Source: Flavobacterium okayamense
GTDB taxonomy: Bacteria; Bacteroidota; Bacteroidia; Flavobacteriales; Flavobacteriaceae
Length of the DNA: 64,000 nt
Direction of reading: 5' to 3'
Assembly: GCF_019702945.1 (NCBI RefSeq)
Contig: NZ_AP024749.1
Location: forward strand, 1,984,001-2,048,000
The notes under the pieces were generated by a model. The model searched no databases. It was not told the DNA's origin and saw only the letters and a program-made list of their open reading frames with translations. Both the position numbers and the translations under genes were made by a program. Each line of letters opens with the position of its first letter. The stretch's first letter is position 1. Of this stretch, positions 1 to 9,285 are shown one piece after another.

Positions 1-2
1 GT

Positions 3-365
3 TTTTCTTCAGAAAATGAAGATGGTGGGGCTTATTATCCACCACAACTATCTTTTGATGTAAAAAGAGGCAATCTTATTATACATTATGCTCATGGAAG
101 ATATGGTTGGTGGAAATACACCTTTAGATATCAAGATTCTAATTTCAAATTAATAGGGTATGATCACACAAATGGAGGAGTTGTAACAAATTATGAAACT
201 AGTATTAACTTTTTAACCAAAAAAAAATTATATCGCAAAAACATAAATGAAGAATCAGAAGATAATGATGAAGTTTTTGTAGATACTTGGAGTAAGATTA
301 AAATTGATAAACTACTCAATCTTTCAGAAATTAAAGATTTTGAAGAGTTAGAAATGAATTACTAA
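3..365 (+). CDS. Hypothetical protein, 3' end only (5' truncated by window edge)
   Basis: An open frame runs in from the window start and stops at TAA 363-365, giving the last ~120 residues of a protein. The visible part is rich in Tyr/Trp and Lys/Asp (for example GWWKYTFRYQDSNFKLIGYD) and ends in a charged helix-like tail. I recognise no domain; the pattern resembles small exported beta-rich proteins common in flavobacteria, but that is inference. The next gene begins 16 nt downstream on the same strand, so the two may be cotranscribed. Confidence 0.75.
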   Translation, partial: FSSENEDGGAYYPPQLSFDVKRGNLIIHYAHGRYGWWKYTFRYQDSNFKLIGYDHTNGGVVTNYETSINFLTKKKLYRKNINEESEDNDEVFVDTWSKIKIDKLLNLSEIKDFEELEMNY

Positions 366-381
366 ACAAACAAATCAAATT

Positions 382-969
382 ATGTTTATTCTCTTTCTTT
401 TAGTTTTACTAATCTTTATTATCGTTCTACTTTTTGCAATTTACAAGGCAGTAAAATGGACTTTAAAAGAAAAAATCAGGCTTAAATGGGCGGTTTCCAT
501 TCTTACAACTTTGGTGTTAGCAATAGTAATAAAAAAAGTGTTTTTTACAAGAATGGAGTTTATTCAATCTAATGTGTATTCCAATTTATATATAGTTGAA
601 AATCCAGTTAAAGACAAAGATGAACTTAAAACGGCAATTATTAGTAAGATAAAAGAACATCTAAAAACGAATCACAAACAAACCAAAAAACTTTCCTATT
701 CTAATGAAACAGAGTGCATTTATTTTTATGAAGATGGCGGAATGACATTCGGTTTTCTTGGCGAAGCAGGAACAAGTTATTTTTTAGACCATGAAGAAGA
801 TTTAGGCGGATTTGTAAGCGAAGAACTAGGAATGTATCAACAATATTTAATGGCAGAGTTTTATTATGAAACGTTTTCAAATGAATTAAATTCAATATGT
901 GGAGAATTCAGCTTTTTTTATGAAGGCGAATTTGTTAAAACAGATACTTTAGTAATAAAAATTGATTAA
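382..969 (+). CDS. Hypothetical membrane protein, 195 aa
   Basis: Function not recognised. The N-terminus has two hydrophobic segments (about residues 1-22 and 36-51) separated by a Lys/Arg-rich stretch, followed by a ~140-residue acidic/aromatic soluble domain. This predicts a membrane-anchored protein with one soluble domain. It starts 16 nt after the preceding stop and ends 43 nt before the MutS-like gene, all on the same strand, so an operon is plausible. No catalytic motif is evident. It is unlikely to be a spurious frame because its composition and codon use match the neighbours. Confidence 0.7.
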   Translation: MFILFLLVLLIFIIVLLFAIYKAVKWTLKEKIRLKWAVSILTTLVLAIVIKKVFFTRMEFIQSNVYSNLYIVENPVKDKDELKTAIISKIKEHLKTNHKQTKKLSYSNETECIYFYEDGGMTFGFLGEAGTSYFLDHEEDLGGFVSEELGMYQQYLMAEFYYETFSNELNSICGEFSFFYEGEFVKTDTLVIKID

Positions 970-1012
970 ATAGGATTGTTACAAAAAACAACAATTCTAT
1001 ACTAATAAGCTA

Positions 1013-2683
1013 ATGATACAAAATATTATATTTCAAATAAAATACGCATTTTCACAAATAAGCTTTAATCGAAGTAAAAACGTTACTGATAGATTAAAAA
1101 TGTCTTTTGGTTCCTTAAAAGAACAATCTACTGATTTTAATTATATATCGAAATACTTTAGAAATAAAAATAATTCAAAAGCCTATCATGTAGTATCGGA
1201 TAAAACCTGTAACGATTTGGATTTTGAAGATTTGTTTATGCTTATCGATCGAACGCATTCTAAAGTTGGACAGCAATATCTTTATAATAAACTTCGTACC
1301 GTAACAATAAACGAAAGTCAGACAACATTAGATGAAGAAATTATAAAAGAACTCACAAATAATGAGCAATTAAGAATTTCAGTTCAAAAAAGGCTTGAAA
1401 AACTAAACCATAAAGACGCTTATTACATTACAACCCTTTTTCAAGACGAACATTTACATCCACCAAAATGGTTTTTTATTATAAAAATATTGTCTTTTGC
1501 GAGTTTACTATCGTTAATTCTTGCTTTTTTTAACCCAATATTTTTCATTGTTTTAGCGGCATTATTCTGTGTTAATTTTGCACTTCATTATTGGAATAAA
1601 AGCAATTTAGTACAATATGTTGGATCTATCCCTCAGCTTTTAAAACTAAACAGTATCTCGTCTCAACTATATGGTGTTCCATTATTTAAAAAATTGAACC
1701 TTAATTTACCTAGCTCAATAAAATTGATAAATGAAGTTAAAGGGAAAATGTCGTTTTTTCAACTCGAAGCCAAACTACAAGGTGAATTTGAAATGATAGC
1801 GTGGTTCATTTTTGAAATTTTCAAAACAATCTTTTTATTAGAACCATTGCTGTTGTTTGGTGTACTAAAAAAGTTATCGACTAAAAGAGAAGAAATAGAA
1901 AATGTTTTTCAATTTGTAGGACATATTGATATGCTTATTTCGATAGCTTCCTTACGAAAAGGACTCGATACATTTTGTTTACCAACAATTACAACGGATA
2001 ATACTATACAGGCAAAAGACATTAGTCACCCTTTAATATTTAATTGCACTACTAATACTATAACAATTGCCGATAAGTCGATTTTGCTTACGGGCTCTAA
2101 TATGTCTGGAAAAACTTCTTTTATTCGTGCAATCGGATTAAATATCATTACTGGATTAACCATTAATACCTGTTTCGCTACTTCAATGGTATTTCCTAGA
2201 TTGAAAGTGTTTTCTGCGATAAGAATTAGCGATGATTTAATGAACGATAAAAGCTATTATTTTGAAGAAGTGCTAACGATTAAAGAAATGCTTAAAGAAA
2301 GTAAAAGTGGAGAGAAAAACCTTTTTTTGCTAGACGAAATGTTTAAAGGAACAAATACGGTTGAACGTATAGCAGCAGGCAAGGCTGTTTTGTCTACTTT
2401 AAGTAAAAATAATAATACAGTGTTAGTTTCGACCCACGATATCGAATTAACCGATATGCTATCAAAAGAGTATGAATTATATCATTTTAGTGAAACGGTA
2501 CACAATAAAACAGTAGGTTTCGATTACAAAATGAAAGAAGGGAAGCTGAAAAACCGAAATGCAATTCGAATACTCAAAATTAACGATTATCCAAACGAAA
2601 TTATTCAAGAAGCTATAACAATTTCAAAAGAATTGGATAAACTATATCTCAATACAAATAATTCAGATGCCATAATAATTTGA
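1013..2683 (+). CDS. MutS-family ATPase, membrane-anchored, 556 aa
   Basis: The C-terminal ~220 residues are a MutS domain V ATPase: Walker A GSNMSGKTS (about residues 361-369), Walker B LFLLDEMFKGTNTVER (about 437-452) and the STHDIEL switch (about 481-487). The N-terminal mismatch-recognition domain I of true MutS is absent. Instead, after a helical clamp-like region, there are hydrophobic segments at about residues 155-195 and 262-286 that look transmembrane. Length and layout fit the MutS-related proteins of Bacteroidota, whose role is not established; mismatch repair should not be assumed. It sits 20 nt upstream of a lipoprotein gene on the same strand. Confidence 0.85.
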   Translation: MIQNIIFQIKYAFSQISFNRSKNVTDRLKMSFGSLKEQSTDFNYISKYFRNKNNSKAYHVVSDKTCNDLDFEDLFMLIDRTHSKVGQQYLYNKLRTVTINESQTTLDEEIIKELTNNEQLRISVQKRLEKLNHKDAYYITTLFQDEHLHPPKWFFIIKILSFASLLSLILAFFNPIFFIVLAALFCVNFALHYWNKSNLVQYVGSIPQLLKLNSISSQLYGVPLFKKLNLNLPSSIKLINEVKGKMSFFQLEAKLQGEFEMIAWFIFEIFKTIFLLEPLLLFGVLKKLSTKREEIENVFQFVGHIDMLISIASLRKGLDTFCLPTITTDNTIQAKDISHPLIFNCTTNTITIADKSILLTGSNMSGKTSFIRAIGLNIITGLTINTCFATSMVFPRLKVFSAIRISDDLMNDKSYYFEEVLTIKEMLKESKSGEKNLFLLDEMFKGTNTVERIAAGKAVLSTLSKNNNTVLVSTHDIELTDMLSKEYELYHFSETVHNKTVGFDYKMKEGKLKNRNAIRILKINDYPNEIIQEAITISKELDKLYLNTNNSDAIII

Positions 2684-2703
2684 AATACTGAAAATTAAAA
2701 CCA

Positions 2704-3975
2704 ATGAAATATTTTATACTAAATTTTAAATATCTTTTTTTTCTGCTAGTTCTTTTTACCTCTTGTAAGCATAATCAAGAAGAGAAAATACCAGAAATAC
2801 CTGTCGTAGAGCAAACTGATAAAATTTCAAAAAAGCCTATTGAGACAGCAACAGAATTTAAGAAAGAATTTTTCAAACTCCCATTAAAAAATCTTCCTAT
2901 TATCGATAGTACTTCATTTGACAGCTTTATTGAGGCGGAAGATTATAAAAATATTAATGCCGAAGCTTTCCAACTTCCATATATTTATAAAAATTGGTAC
3001 AACGAAGACTATAACTTTAAAGCTATTTCAGGTTATCGTTTAGAATTTTCTAAAGATTTCTACACAGCTGTTTTAACTGTTAAAAAAGGTGATAATGAAA
3101 TGGAAACAACTTTAATTAATTATGATTTAAAAGGGAATATAATTGATTTTAAGTTAATTGCTTACGATGAAATTGCAGAAGGCTTTTTTAAAACAGTTTC
3201 TAATATTGATAAAGATAAGATTGCAATAAAAAATATTGAATGGACAGATGAAGGGCATGAATCAACGGATATTTTTAAAATAAATTCTGAAGGAAAGATT
3301 ATCATAATGACTAATGATGAAATATTAATTAATAATGTTATAAATCACCTCCATGTAGATAAACTGAAAATAAAAACAGATTTAATTGTTCAAAAATTCA
3401 TAAAAGATTCAAATGAAACAATTGTTGTAATTCCAGAAATTGTTGAAGAAGGCGAAGAATATTTCGTATTAAACACGCATATTGTAATTTATAATAATCA
3501 AACAGGTAAAGTTACACATTCTTATTTTGAAAGCTCAAAAACAAACGATTGGGTTTCCGATGCGATTCGTTTAGGTTCAATAAATATTGATAAAAAACTT
3601 TACTTAGTAAAAGAAAATACAAATGCTTTTGGAGTAATCGTCGAATATTTTGGTTCATCAAGAGTTAATCCTTATTACAAAAAGATGTTATCATTATTTG
3701 TAAAAGAAAACGGGAAGTTAAGAAATATTCTTCACAATTATAATTTTGAAGAAAACACAGGCGAATGGAACGGCGCTTGTGAAGGTGAATTTCATGCTGA
3801 AAAAACAGAATTCATTTTTACGACAGACAAAACGAATGATTATTTCGATATTATAGTCAAAAAAACACTTACAAAAACCACAAATTTTGAAACCGAAATA
3901 GGAGATTGCGATTACAATGAAGAAATTAAAAGAGAAACAAGCGTTTTAAAATTTGATGGAAAACAATACAAATAA
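2704..3975 (+). CDS. Exported lipoprotein of unknown function, 423 aa
   Basis: A lipoprotein signal is visible at the N-terminus (hydrophobic core FFLLVLFTSC, lipid-attachment Cys at about residue 21, followed by a charged linker). The mature part alternates short beta-like segments with acidic loops and has a late Cys-bearing segment (GACEGEF, then GDCDY). No family is recognised. It starts 20 nt after the MutS-like gene and is followed after 15 nt by a propeller lipoprotein, which suggests one transcript of envelope proteins. The start gives a well-formed signal peptide, so I trust it. Confidence 0.75.
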   Translation: MKYFILNFKYLFFLLVLFTSCKHNQEEKIPEIPVVEQTDKISKKPIETATEFKKEFFKLPLKNLPIIDSTSFDSFIEAEDYKNINAEAFQLPYIYKNWYNEDYNFKAISGYRLEFSKDFYTAVLTVKKGDNEMETTLINYDLKGNIIDFKLIAYDEIAEGFFKTVSNIDKDKIAIKNIEWTDEGHESTDIFKINSEGKIIIMTNDEILINNVINHLHVDKLKIKTDLIVQKFIKDSNETIVVIPEIVEEGEEYFVLNTHIVIYNNQTGKVTHSYFESSKTNDWVSDAIRLGSINIDKKLYLVKENTNAFGVIVEYFGSSRVNPYYKKMLSLFVKENGKLRNILHNYNFEENTGEWNGACEGEFHAEKTEFIFTTDKTNDYFDIIVKKTLTKTTNFETEIGDCDYNEEIKRETSVLKFDGKQYK

Positions 3976-3990
3976 TTAAAAAATCGTATA

Positions 3991-5109
3991 ATGAGAAACT
4001 CATTCATTAGAGAAAAATCGAAATTGCTTTACATTGGTGTTAAGGTAATTACCCTTTTACTTTCAATTCTTTTTTATTCTTGTAAAGGTCAAGAAAATAA
4101 ATTGGTTATTGATGAACCAGAAAATGAATTGTCTGATTCAATTATTAAAAAATCAACAAATGATAATACTTCTCAAAATACATTTCCTTTTTTAAATAAT
4201 GATGTTCAAATAAGCAACGTAGTAAGAAAGATTTTTCAAGATAGTAAAGGAAATATTTGGTTTGGTACAGAAAATGGAGCTTTTGTTTATAATGGAGAAA
4301 TATTGTTACCAATAGATAGTATTATAAGTGAGTTAGGGAAAGGTGTTACGATAAAAGATATTGCGGAAGCTAAATCAGGTGAAATTTGGTTCGCACATAC
4401 TGATGGTATTAGCAGTTTTAATGGAAAAGTAGTCAAAAATTATTATAAATCGGACGGTTTAATTAGCAACGACGTGTGGTGTATTGAAACCGATTCAAAA
4501 GGGAATGTTTGGGTAGGAACCAGTGAAGGCGCTTGCGTTTTTGATGGAAAAAAAATTACTCCTTTTCAATTACCCGAAGGTGAAATTGACAAAGATTTTG
4601 GAATATCTACTACAAAAATGATTCATAAAATAGTTGAAGATAGTAAAGGTAAATTATGGTTTTGTACAAATGCCGGACTTTACTCGTATACAAACCAAAA
4701 ATTAGAAAATGAATCACAGAAATTAGGTATTAAAACAAATTTTGTAAATGGTATTTACGAATCAAAAAAAGGAGGTTTTTGGATTTCTACTAAAGAAGGA
4801 TTGTATAGATTAAATAAAAAATCTTTAGAAAACATTACCAAAGACAAAATTATACTCGGAAAAGGAATTGGAAGTGTATCTGAGGATAAACATGGGAACC
4901 TATGGTTAGTATCAAATCAACATGATTTATATGTATATGATGATAAAAACCTAACAGATATAAAAAAGGATGAAAACAATAAGCGACCAGTTGTTTTTCA
5001 AATTTATAATGATCAAACAAACAGATTATGGTTTGTTGGTTTTGGAGGCGCTTATAGGTTTGAAAACGATAAATTTATCAATATAACTAAGAATGGTCCA
5101 TGGGAATAA
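3991..5109 (+). CDS. Two-component-regulator-type beta-propeller lipoprotein, 372 aa
   Basis: The signal sequence ends in a lipobox (SILFYSCKG). After a linker there are at least five blades with the Reg_prop signature D-x-KGNIWFGTxxGAF (QDSKGNIWFGTENGAF, TDSKGNVWVGTSEGAC, EDSKGKLWFCTNAGLY and others). Such propellers form the sensor part of hybrid kinases in Bacteroidota, but here no transmembrane, kinase or DNA-binding domain follows, so this is a stand-alone lipid-anchored propeller. It follows the upstream lipoprotein gene by 15 nt. Ligand unknown. Confidence 0.82.
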   Translation: MRNSFIREKSKLLYIGVKVITLLLSILFYSCKGQENKLVIDEPENELSDSIIKKSTNDNTSQNTFPFLNNDVQISNVVRKIFQDSKGNIWFGTENGAFVYNGEILLPIDSIISELGKGVTIKDIAEAKSGEIWFAHTDGISSFNGKVVKNYYKSDGLISNDVWCIETDSKGNVWVGTSEGACVFDGKKITPFQLPEGEIDKDFGISTTKMIHKIVEDSKGKLWFCTNAGLYSYTNQKLENESQKLGIKTNFVNGIYESKKGGFWISTKEGLYRLNKKSLENITKDKIILGKGIGSVSEDKHGNLWLVSNQHDLYVYDDKNLTDIKKDENNKRPVVFQIYNDQTNRLWFVGFGGAYRFENDKFINITKNGPWE

Positions 5110-5130
5110 AAGTTTAAGAATACTATAAAG

Positions 5131-5463
5131 ATGAACTTTATAATTAACCAAGAAATAGCAAACTACGGACTTATTTTATCAATGGAATTTGGTGACTACT
5201 GGCTTAAGCCGATTAACGAAAGACTAAGCAAGAAGAATCCTGAATTATTACCAATTGAATTAGAAAAGTATAATAAACTTTGCAAAGAAGTCAACACCTT
5301 TGCAAATGATTTTATTCGAAAAAAACCTCTTAAGAATAATGGCGAACTGACCTTTTTACCTTTTGAAGACTTCAAACAAGCAATTCTTAAAAAATATACT
5401 TGGATAAACGAAGAAAATCTCAAACGTTTGTACAGTCAAAGCTGTTATTATGCTTGGAAATAG
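5131..5463 (+). CDS. Hypothetical cytoplasmic protein, 110 aa
   Basis: A small soluble protein with no signal peptide or membrane segment and no motif I recognise. It is rich in Lys, Asn and Leu and looks helical. It begins 21 nt after the propeller lipoprotein and is the last gene before a 219-nt gap, so it probably ends this transcript. An antisense frame exists here but lacks coding character. Confidence 0.55.
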   Translation: MNFIINQEIANYGLILSMEFGDYWLKPINERLSKKNPELLPIELEKYNKLCKEVNTFANDFIRKKPLKNNGELTFLPFEDFKQAILKKYTWINEENLKRLYSQSCYYAWK

Positions 5464-5474
5464 ATTTGAAATTA

Positions 5475-5584
5475 TTTTCCGTTACAATATCTTTTTCTCT
5501 TTATTTACAAGGGTTTGAAAGGGTAGAGGTGTACAAAAGATGTACTAATTTTAGTTAAAATAGGTTTTAATTGCTTCTGAAAAA
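5475..5584 (+). repeat. 110-bp intergenic element, copy 1 (upstream of CHAT gene)
   Basis: This segment is about 90% identical over its last ~88 nt to 17954-18065, with only small indels. Both copies contain direct octamers of the form AGRTGTAC spaced exactly 11 bp apart (here 5527-5534 and 5538-5545), then a conserved AT-rich stretch ending TTGCTTCT. The copy lies just upstream of the CHAT gene's likely promoter and in the same orientation to its target as copy 2. A shared operator or upstream activating sequence is the likeliest reading. Confidence 0.75.
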
Positions 5585-5597
5585 TAATTTATTTTTG
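5571..5597 (+). promoter_or_regulatory. Candidate Bacteroidetes promoter for the CHAT gene
   Basis: TTG at 5571-5573, a 16-nt spacer and TATTTTTG at 5590-5597 fit the -33/-7 pattern (-7 consensus TAnnTTTG). The -33 element is inside the conserved 110-bp element. The predicted transcript start is about 80 nt upstream of the CHAT start codon. The spacer is slightly shorter than usual. Confidence 0.45.
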
Positions 5598-5682
5598 TAT
5601 TAGTTAAATTTTATAAAATCTAGTTAAGTTATATTATATTTGATAAGTAATAAATGAATTTATATTTTTTAATCTAATTCAA

Positions 5683-8601
5683 ATGAAAATAAGACTAGTA
5701 TTTCTTTGTATTATAACTTCAGTTAGTTTTGTTTTTGCACAAGTTTCAAAAAAAGAAAAAGTTATAGATTCCTTACATTTTGCAAATCAACATCAAGAAT
5801 CTATTCGTTTGAGAAAAGCGCTAATATTAGAACTTAATGATAAAAAAGCTTTAGAAAGAAATCAATTAAAATTGAAACTTTCAGAATATCATGGTACAAA
5901 TTCTTGGCAAGAAGGTCTAGCATTATTAGAATCTATTAAAGAAAATGTAATTACAAAAACTTTACTCTCTGATCAATATAAAGTTGAGTTTTACGGAAAT
6001 TATTACCATGCCATAGCATATGCCAATCAAGACTGGGAAAAATCACTCAAATTTGCCAAAGAATTTTTGTATAAAGCACAAAGCAATGAATTACAAGTAT
6101 CTTTAGCTAAACAAACTGAGGTAGTATATGATATTGCTTATATTTATGGAGAAATAAATCAACCTTTTGATGCTATAAATTACTACAAAAAGGCTGAAAT
6201 TTTGTACAAAAAGGAAGGTTTAAATCAAAGTAGCGATATGGCATTATTATACAATAACTTAGGTTATGAGTATTCAAAATTATCAAATTTTAAAAAATGC
6301 AATGATTACTATATTTTAGCAACGAATATTTGGGAAAAAAATTCGCTTGAAAATTCAAATTATTTAGCAACAGCTTACAATAATTTAATTTATAATTTTA
6401 TTCCTTACGGAGAAATTAAAAAAGCTCAATTTTATTTGAGAAAACTTAAAAACATTGCCAAAAACATAGATAAAAGTGATCAAGATAATTATGAAAGAAT
6501 ACAATTAAGTATTTTGCTTAATGCGTTAAAAATTGATGCTTTTAATAATAATGTTAATTGTTTAAAAACTTACAAAAACCTAACAACATACTTTAAATCA
6601 GTAACTAACAAAGAAAAATTTATTAATTATTATTCTACAGCAAATAATGTTTTATTAAGCTTTTTAATTGAAAATAAAAGAAATGTAGAAGCAGAAAAAA
6701 TAGCTTATGAAACCGAAGCTTATTTAAAACAATACGCTTACAATGAAGGTTTGTTGGTTCTGTATTCTCATATAGTTGTTCTAAAAAAGAATAAAAATGA
6801 GTTTGAAAGTGCGCTTTTTTATATTGATGAGGCACTTAAAATTTCTAATAAAACAATTAAAGGAAATCAGGCTGGTTTATATTTAAATAAAGGAATAATT
6901 TTAAAAGAGCTAGGAAATTCAAATCAAGCTGAGTTATTTTATAATAAATCACAGAAGATTTTAGATGAAGAAAAAAGTGCCGACATTGAAACGTTGTTAT
7001 ATTACACAGAAATTGCAAATTTCTATTTACAAAATTATGAGAAAAGTAAAACAACTAAAGACCTAAATAAGGCTTATTCTTCTTTTGAAAATTGCGTTAA
7101 CAAGTTCAATTCAATTTACAAAAACGGTTTGTTTAACTCAAATTTAATTGATTATTTAGATTATATTCACGAAGGTTTGTTCAAAATTGCTTTATACGAT
7201 GTTTCTAAGCAAGAATCGGTTTTAAATTATATTGAAAATACCACTTCAAAATATTTATGGTCTAATTTTATTAGAAATAATTCAACAAAATCTTTATTAA
7301 ATTTAGATGAGAATTATACTTTACTTCAAAATTTAAATGCGGAAATTGCACATTATAAATCTAGTATTCAAATAGAAAATGAAAAAACAACTCCTGATTC
7401 TTCTAAAATTGATGAGTTTAAAAACATAATTTTAGAATTAACTTCTCAAGCAGAGCAATTACAAATAAAATTATCTAATTCAAATAGTAATTATTCTAAT
7501 TTATTTGAATCGAAATATACAACTTCAGAATTTACAGCAACACTACATTCTGATGAAACTGTAATTAATTATTTTCCAACTAAAGAAAATATCTATGTAG
7601 TTGTGTTAAATAAAAACGGTATTCAAAAAATATCTAAAATTGCTAACAAAGAAAAAGTGTATGAAAAAATTCTTAATTATAGAGAAGCCATTTTAAACAA
7701 AAAGGAGTTTTCTTATTTAAGTTCTCAATTATATGCAAGCTTGTTAAATAATCAGCCTTTAGATTCTAATAAGTTAACCATAATTTCTAAAGGAGTTTTA
7801 AGCTTATTACCTTTTGAAAGTTTGTTAAAAAACAATAAATTTTTAATTGAATATTACGCTATTAATTACGCTTCTTCTTTAACATTATATTCCCTTCAAA
7901 GAACTCTTAAAACCAAAAATGAATTTAATTTAGCCGTTTTTAATCCAAATTATATAAATACTAATTTTTCTATTTTACCATTTGCAGAAAAAGAATCATT
8001 ATTTCTTAAAGATAAATTTAATGCTGCTTATTTTTCTGATGATTTAGCGACAAAGAATAATTTTTTCAGTAATAAAGAAGCTTATAATATTTATCACTTA
8101 GCTATGCATGCTAAAGTTGATAACCTACATGAAGATGCCTCAAAATTGATTTTCGGAAATGATAATCTTTATTTTTCTGATTTATATGCTCAAAAATTAC
8201 CTTTAGATTTAGTTGTATTAAGCGCTTGCGATACGGGTTTTGGTAAAAACACAGAAGGAGAAGGAATTATGAGTCTCTCTAGAGCATTTACTTATAGTGG
8301 AGTGGCTTCAACCATTCATAGTTTATGGCAAACTCCAGATAAACAAGGTTCTGAAATTATACAATATTTTTATAAATATTTAGCAGAAGGTTTAACTAAA
8401 AATGAAGCTTTGCAAAATGCAAAAATTGATTTTTTGAAATCGACAAAGGCAGATGAATTGAAGCATCCTTATTATTGGTCTGGATTTGTATTAAGTGGAA
8501 ATCCAAACGCTTTAGTTTCTAAATCTTATACTATATTATATCTTGCCTCGGGAATTCTATTTTTATTGATAGTTTTGTTTTACTTAAAGCTTAGAAAGTA
8601 A
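5683..8601 (+). CDS. Secreted TPR-CHAT protease-like protein, 972 aa
   Basis: A signal peptide covers residues 1-19 (ends SFVFAQ). About residues 60-500 are helical repeats of TPR type. The C-terminal ~330 residues are a CHAT (caspase-like) domain: the His motif YHLAMHAK carries candidate catalytic H809 and the Cys motif LSACDTG carries C849, followed by GEGIMSLSRAFTYSG and STIHSLWQ. Both dyad residues are present, so it may be active. A final hydrophobic helix (about 948-967) and a basic tail predict anchoring in the inner membrane with the enzyme outside the cytoplasm. It is convergent with the anti-sigma gene, overlapping it by 18 bp. CHAT proteins are known cysteine proteases in several systems; the substrate here is unknown. 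Confidence 0.9.
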   Translation: MKIRLVFLCIITSVSFVFAQVSKKEKVIDSLHFANQHQESIRLRKALILELNDKKALERNQLKLKLSEYHGTNSWQEGLALLESIKENVITKTLLSDQYKVEFYGNYYHAIAYANQDWEKSLKFAKEFLYKAQSNELQVSLAKQTEVVYDIAYIYGEINQPFDAINYYKKAEILYKKEGLNQSSDMALLYNNLGYEYSKLSNFKKCNDYYILATNIWEKNSLENSNYLATAYNNLIYNFIPYGEIKKAQFYLRKLKNIAKNIDKSDQDNYERIQLSILLNALKIDAFNNNVNCLKTYKNLTTYFKSVTNKEKFINYYSTANNVLLSFLIENKRNVEAEKIAYETEAYLKQYAYNEGLLVLYSHIVVLKKNKNEFESALFYIDEALKISNKTIKGNQAGLYLNKGIILKELGNSNQAELFYNKSQKILDEEKSADIETLLYYTEIANFYLQNYEKSKTTKDLNKAYSSFENCVNKFNSIYKNGLFNSNLIDYLDYIHEGLFKIALYDVSKQESVLNYIENTTSKYLWSNFIRNNSTKSLLNLDENYTLLQNLNAEIAHYKSSIQIENEKTTPDSSKIDEFKNIILELTSQAEQLQIKLSNSNSNYSNLFESKYTTSEFTATLHSDETVINYFPTKENIYVVVLNKNGIQKISKIANKEKVYEKILNYREAILNKKEFSYLSSQLYASLLNNQPLDSNKLTIISKGVLSLLPFESLLKNNKFLIEYYAINYASSLTLYSLQRTLKTKNEFNLAVFNPNYINTNFSILPFAEKESLFLKDKFNAAYFSDDLATKNNFFSNKEAYNIYHLAMHAKVDNLHEDASKLIFGNDNLYFSDLYAQKLPLDLVVLSACDTGFGKNTEGEGIMSLSRAFTYSGVASTIHSLWQTPDKQGSEIIQYFYKYLAEGLTKNEALQNAKIDFLKSTKADELKHPYYWSGFVLSGNPNALVSKSYTILYLASGILFLLIVLFYLKLRK

Positions 8602-9285
8602 TTCTTCGGCTTCAGTATTTTTAAATGATTTTTTCTTAACAAGAGTTTCTAGTTTTTGTCTTGCTACGCTTTTATTGTTTAATTTTAAATAACATAACGC
8701 TTCAAACCATAAAGATTTTTCAAGATATTCATTTGATAAATTTGTAGATTCAAATAGTTTTATCGCATCTTTATGTTTGTTTAATTCCATTAAACAAATG
8801 GCTTTATAAAAGAGTATATAGTCTGTTTTAGTAACCTTTAAAGCGTTTTCAAATAAGTCATTTGCTTTATTGTATTCTCCTAAATCATAAGCAATAAAAG
8901 CTTCTTCAATTATTGTTTTTTCGTTTACATCACTTCTTGTGTTTGAAATTACAGTATTTGGATAAGGATCAAAATAACTGTTATATAATTCATTATTATT
9001 AGTATTATTAAACATAACAAACCATAAAGAAAACATTACTAAAAAGATAGCTGCATATTTAAAATAGCTTTTCAAATAAAAAACAGGCGTTTTAGCTTCA
9101 ATTTCAAATTTTTGAATTTCTTTTTTAATTTTTTGTCTTTCGGCCAATTTTATAGCATTCTTTAATTCCAAATGAAATTCAAATTCTGCTTTAAATTCAG
9201 CATCTTGGTTTAATTTTTCATCAAACAATAATTGTTCTTCAGGAGTTAAATTATTTTCAAAATATTTTTCAATTAATTCGTTCAT
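8584..9285 (-). CDS. Anti-sigma-like membrane protein with extracytoplasmic TPR domain, 233 aa
   Basis: The N-terminal ~65 residues (MNELIEKYFENNLTPEEQ..., a short helical acidic domain) match the anti-sigma style seen before a transmembrane helix. No zinc-binding His/Cys set is visible. One transmembrane helix lies at about residues 75-93. The remainder is Asn-rich, then helical TPR-like repeats (about 120-230, for example DLGEYNKANDLFENALK and KAICLMELNKHKDAIKLFE) on the far side of the membrane. Its start overlaps the sigma factor stop by 4 nt (ATGA-type coupling), as expected for a sigma/anti-sigma pair. Its 3' end overlaps the CHAT gene. Confidence 0.78.
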   Translation of the reverse strand: MNELIEKYFENNLTPEEQLLFDEKLNQDAEFKAEFEFHLELKNAIKLAERQKIKKEIQKFEIEAKTPVFYLKSYFKYAAIFLVMFSLWFVMFNNTNNNELYNSYFDPYPNTVISNTRSDVNEKTIIEEAFIAYDLGEYNKANDLFENALKVTKTDYILFYKAICLMELNKHKDAIKLFESTNLSNEYLEKSLWFEALCYLKLNNKSVARQKLETLVKKKSFKNTEAEELLSKL

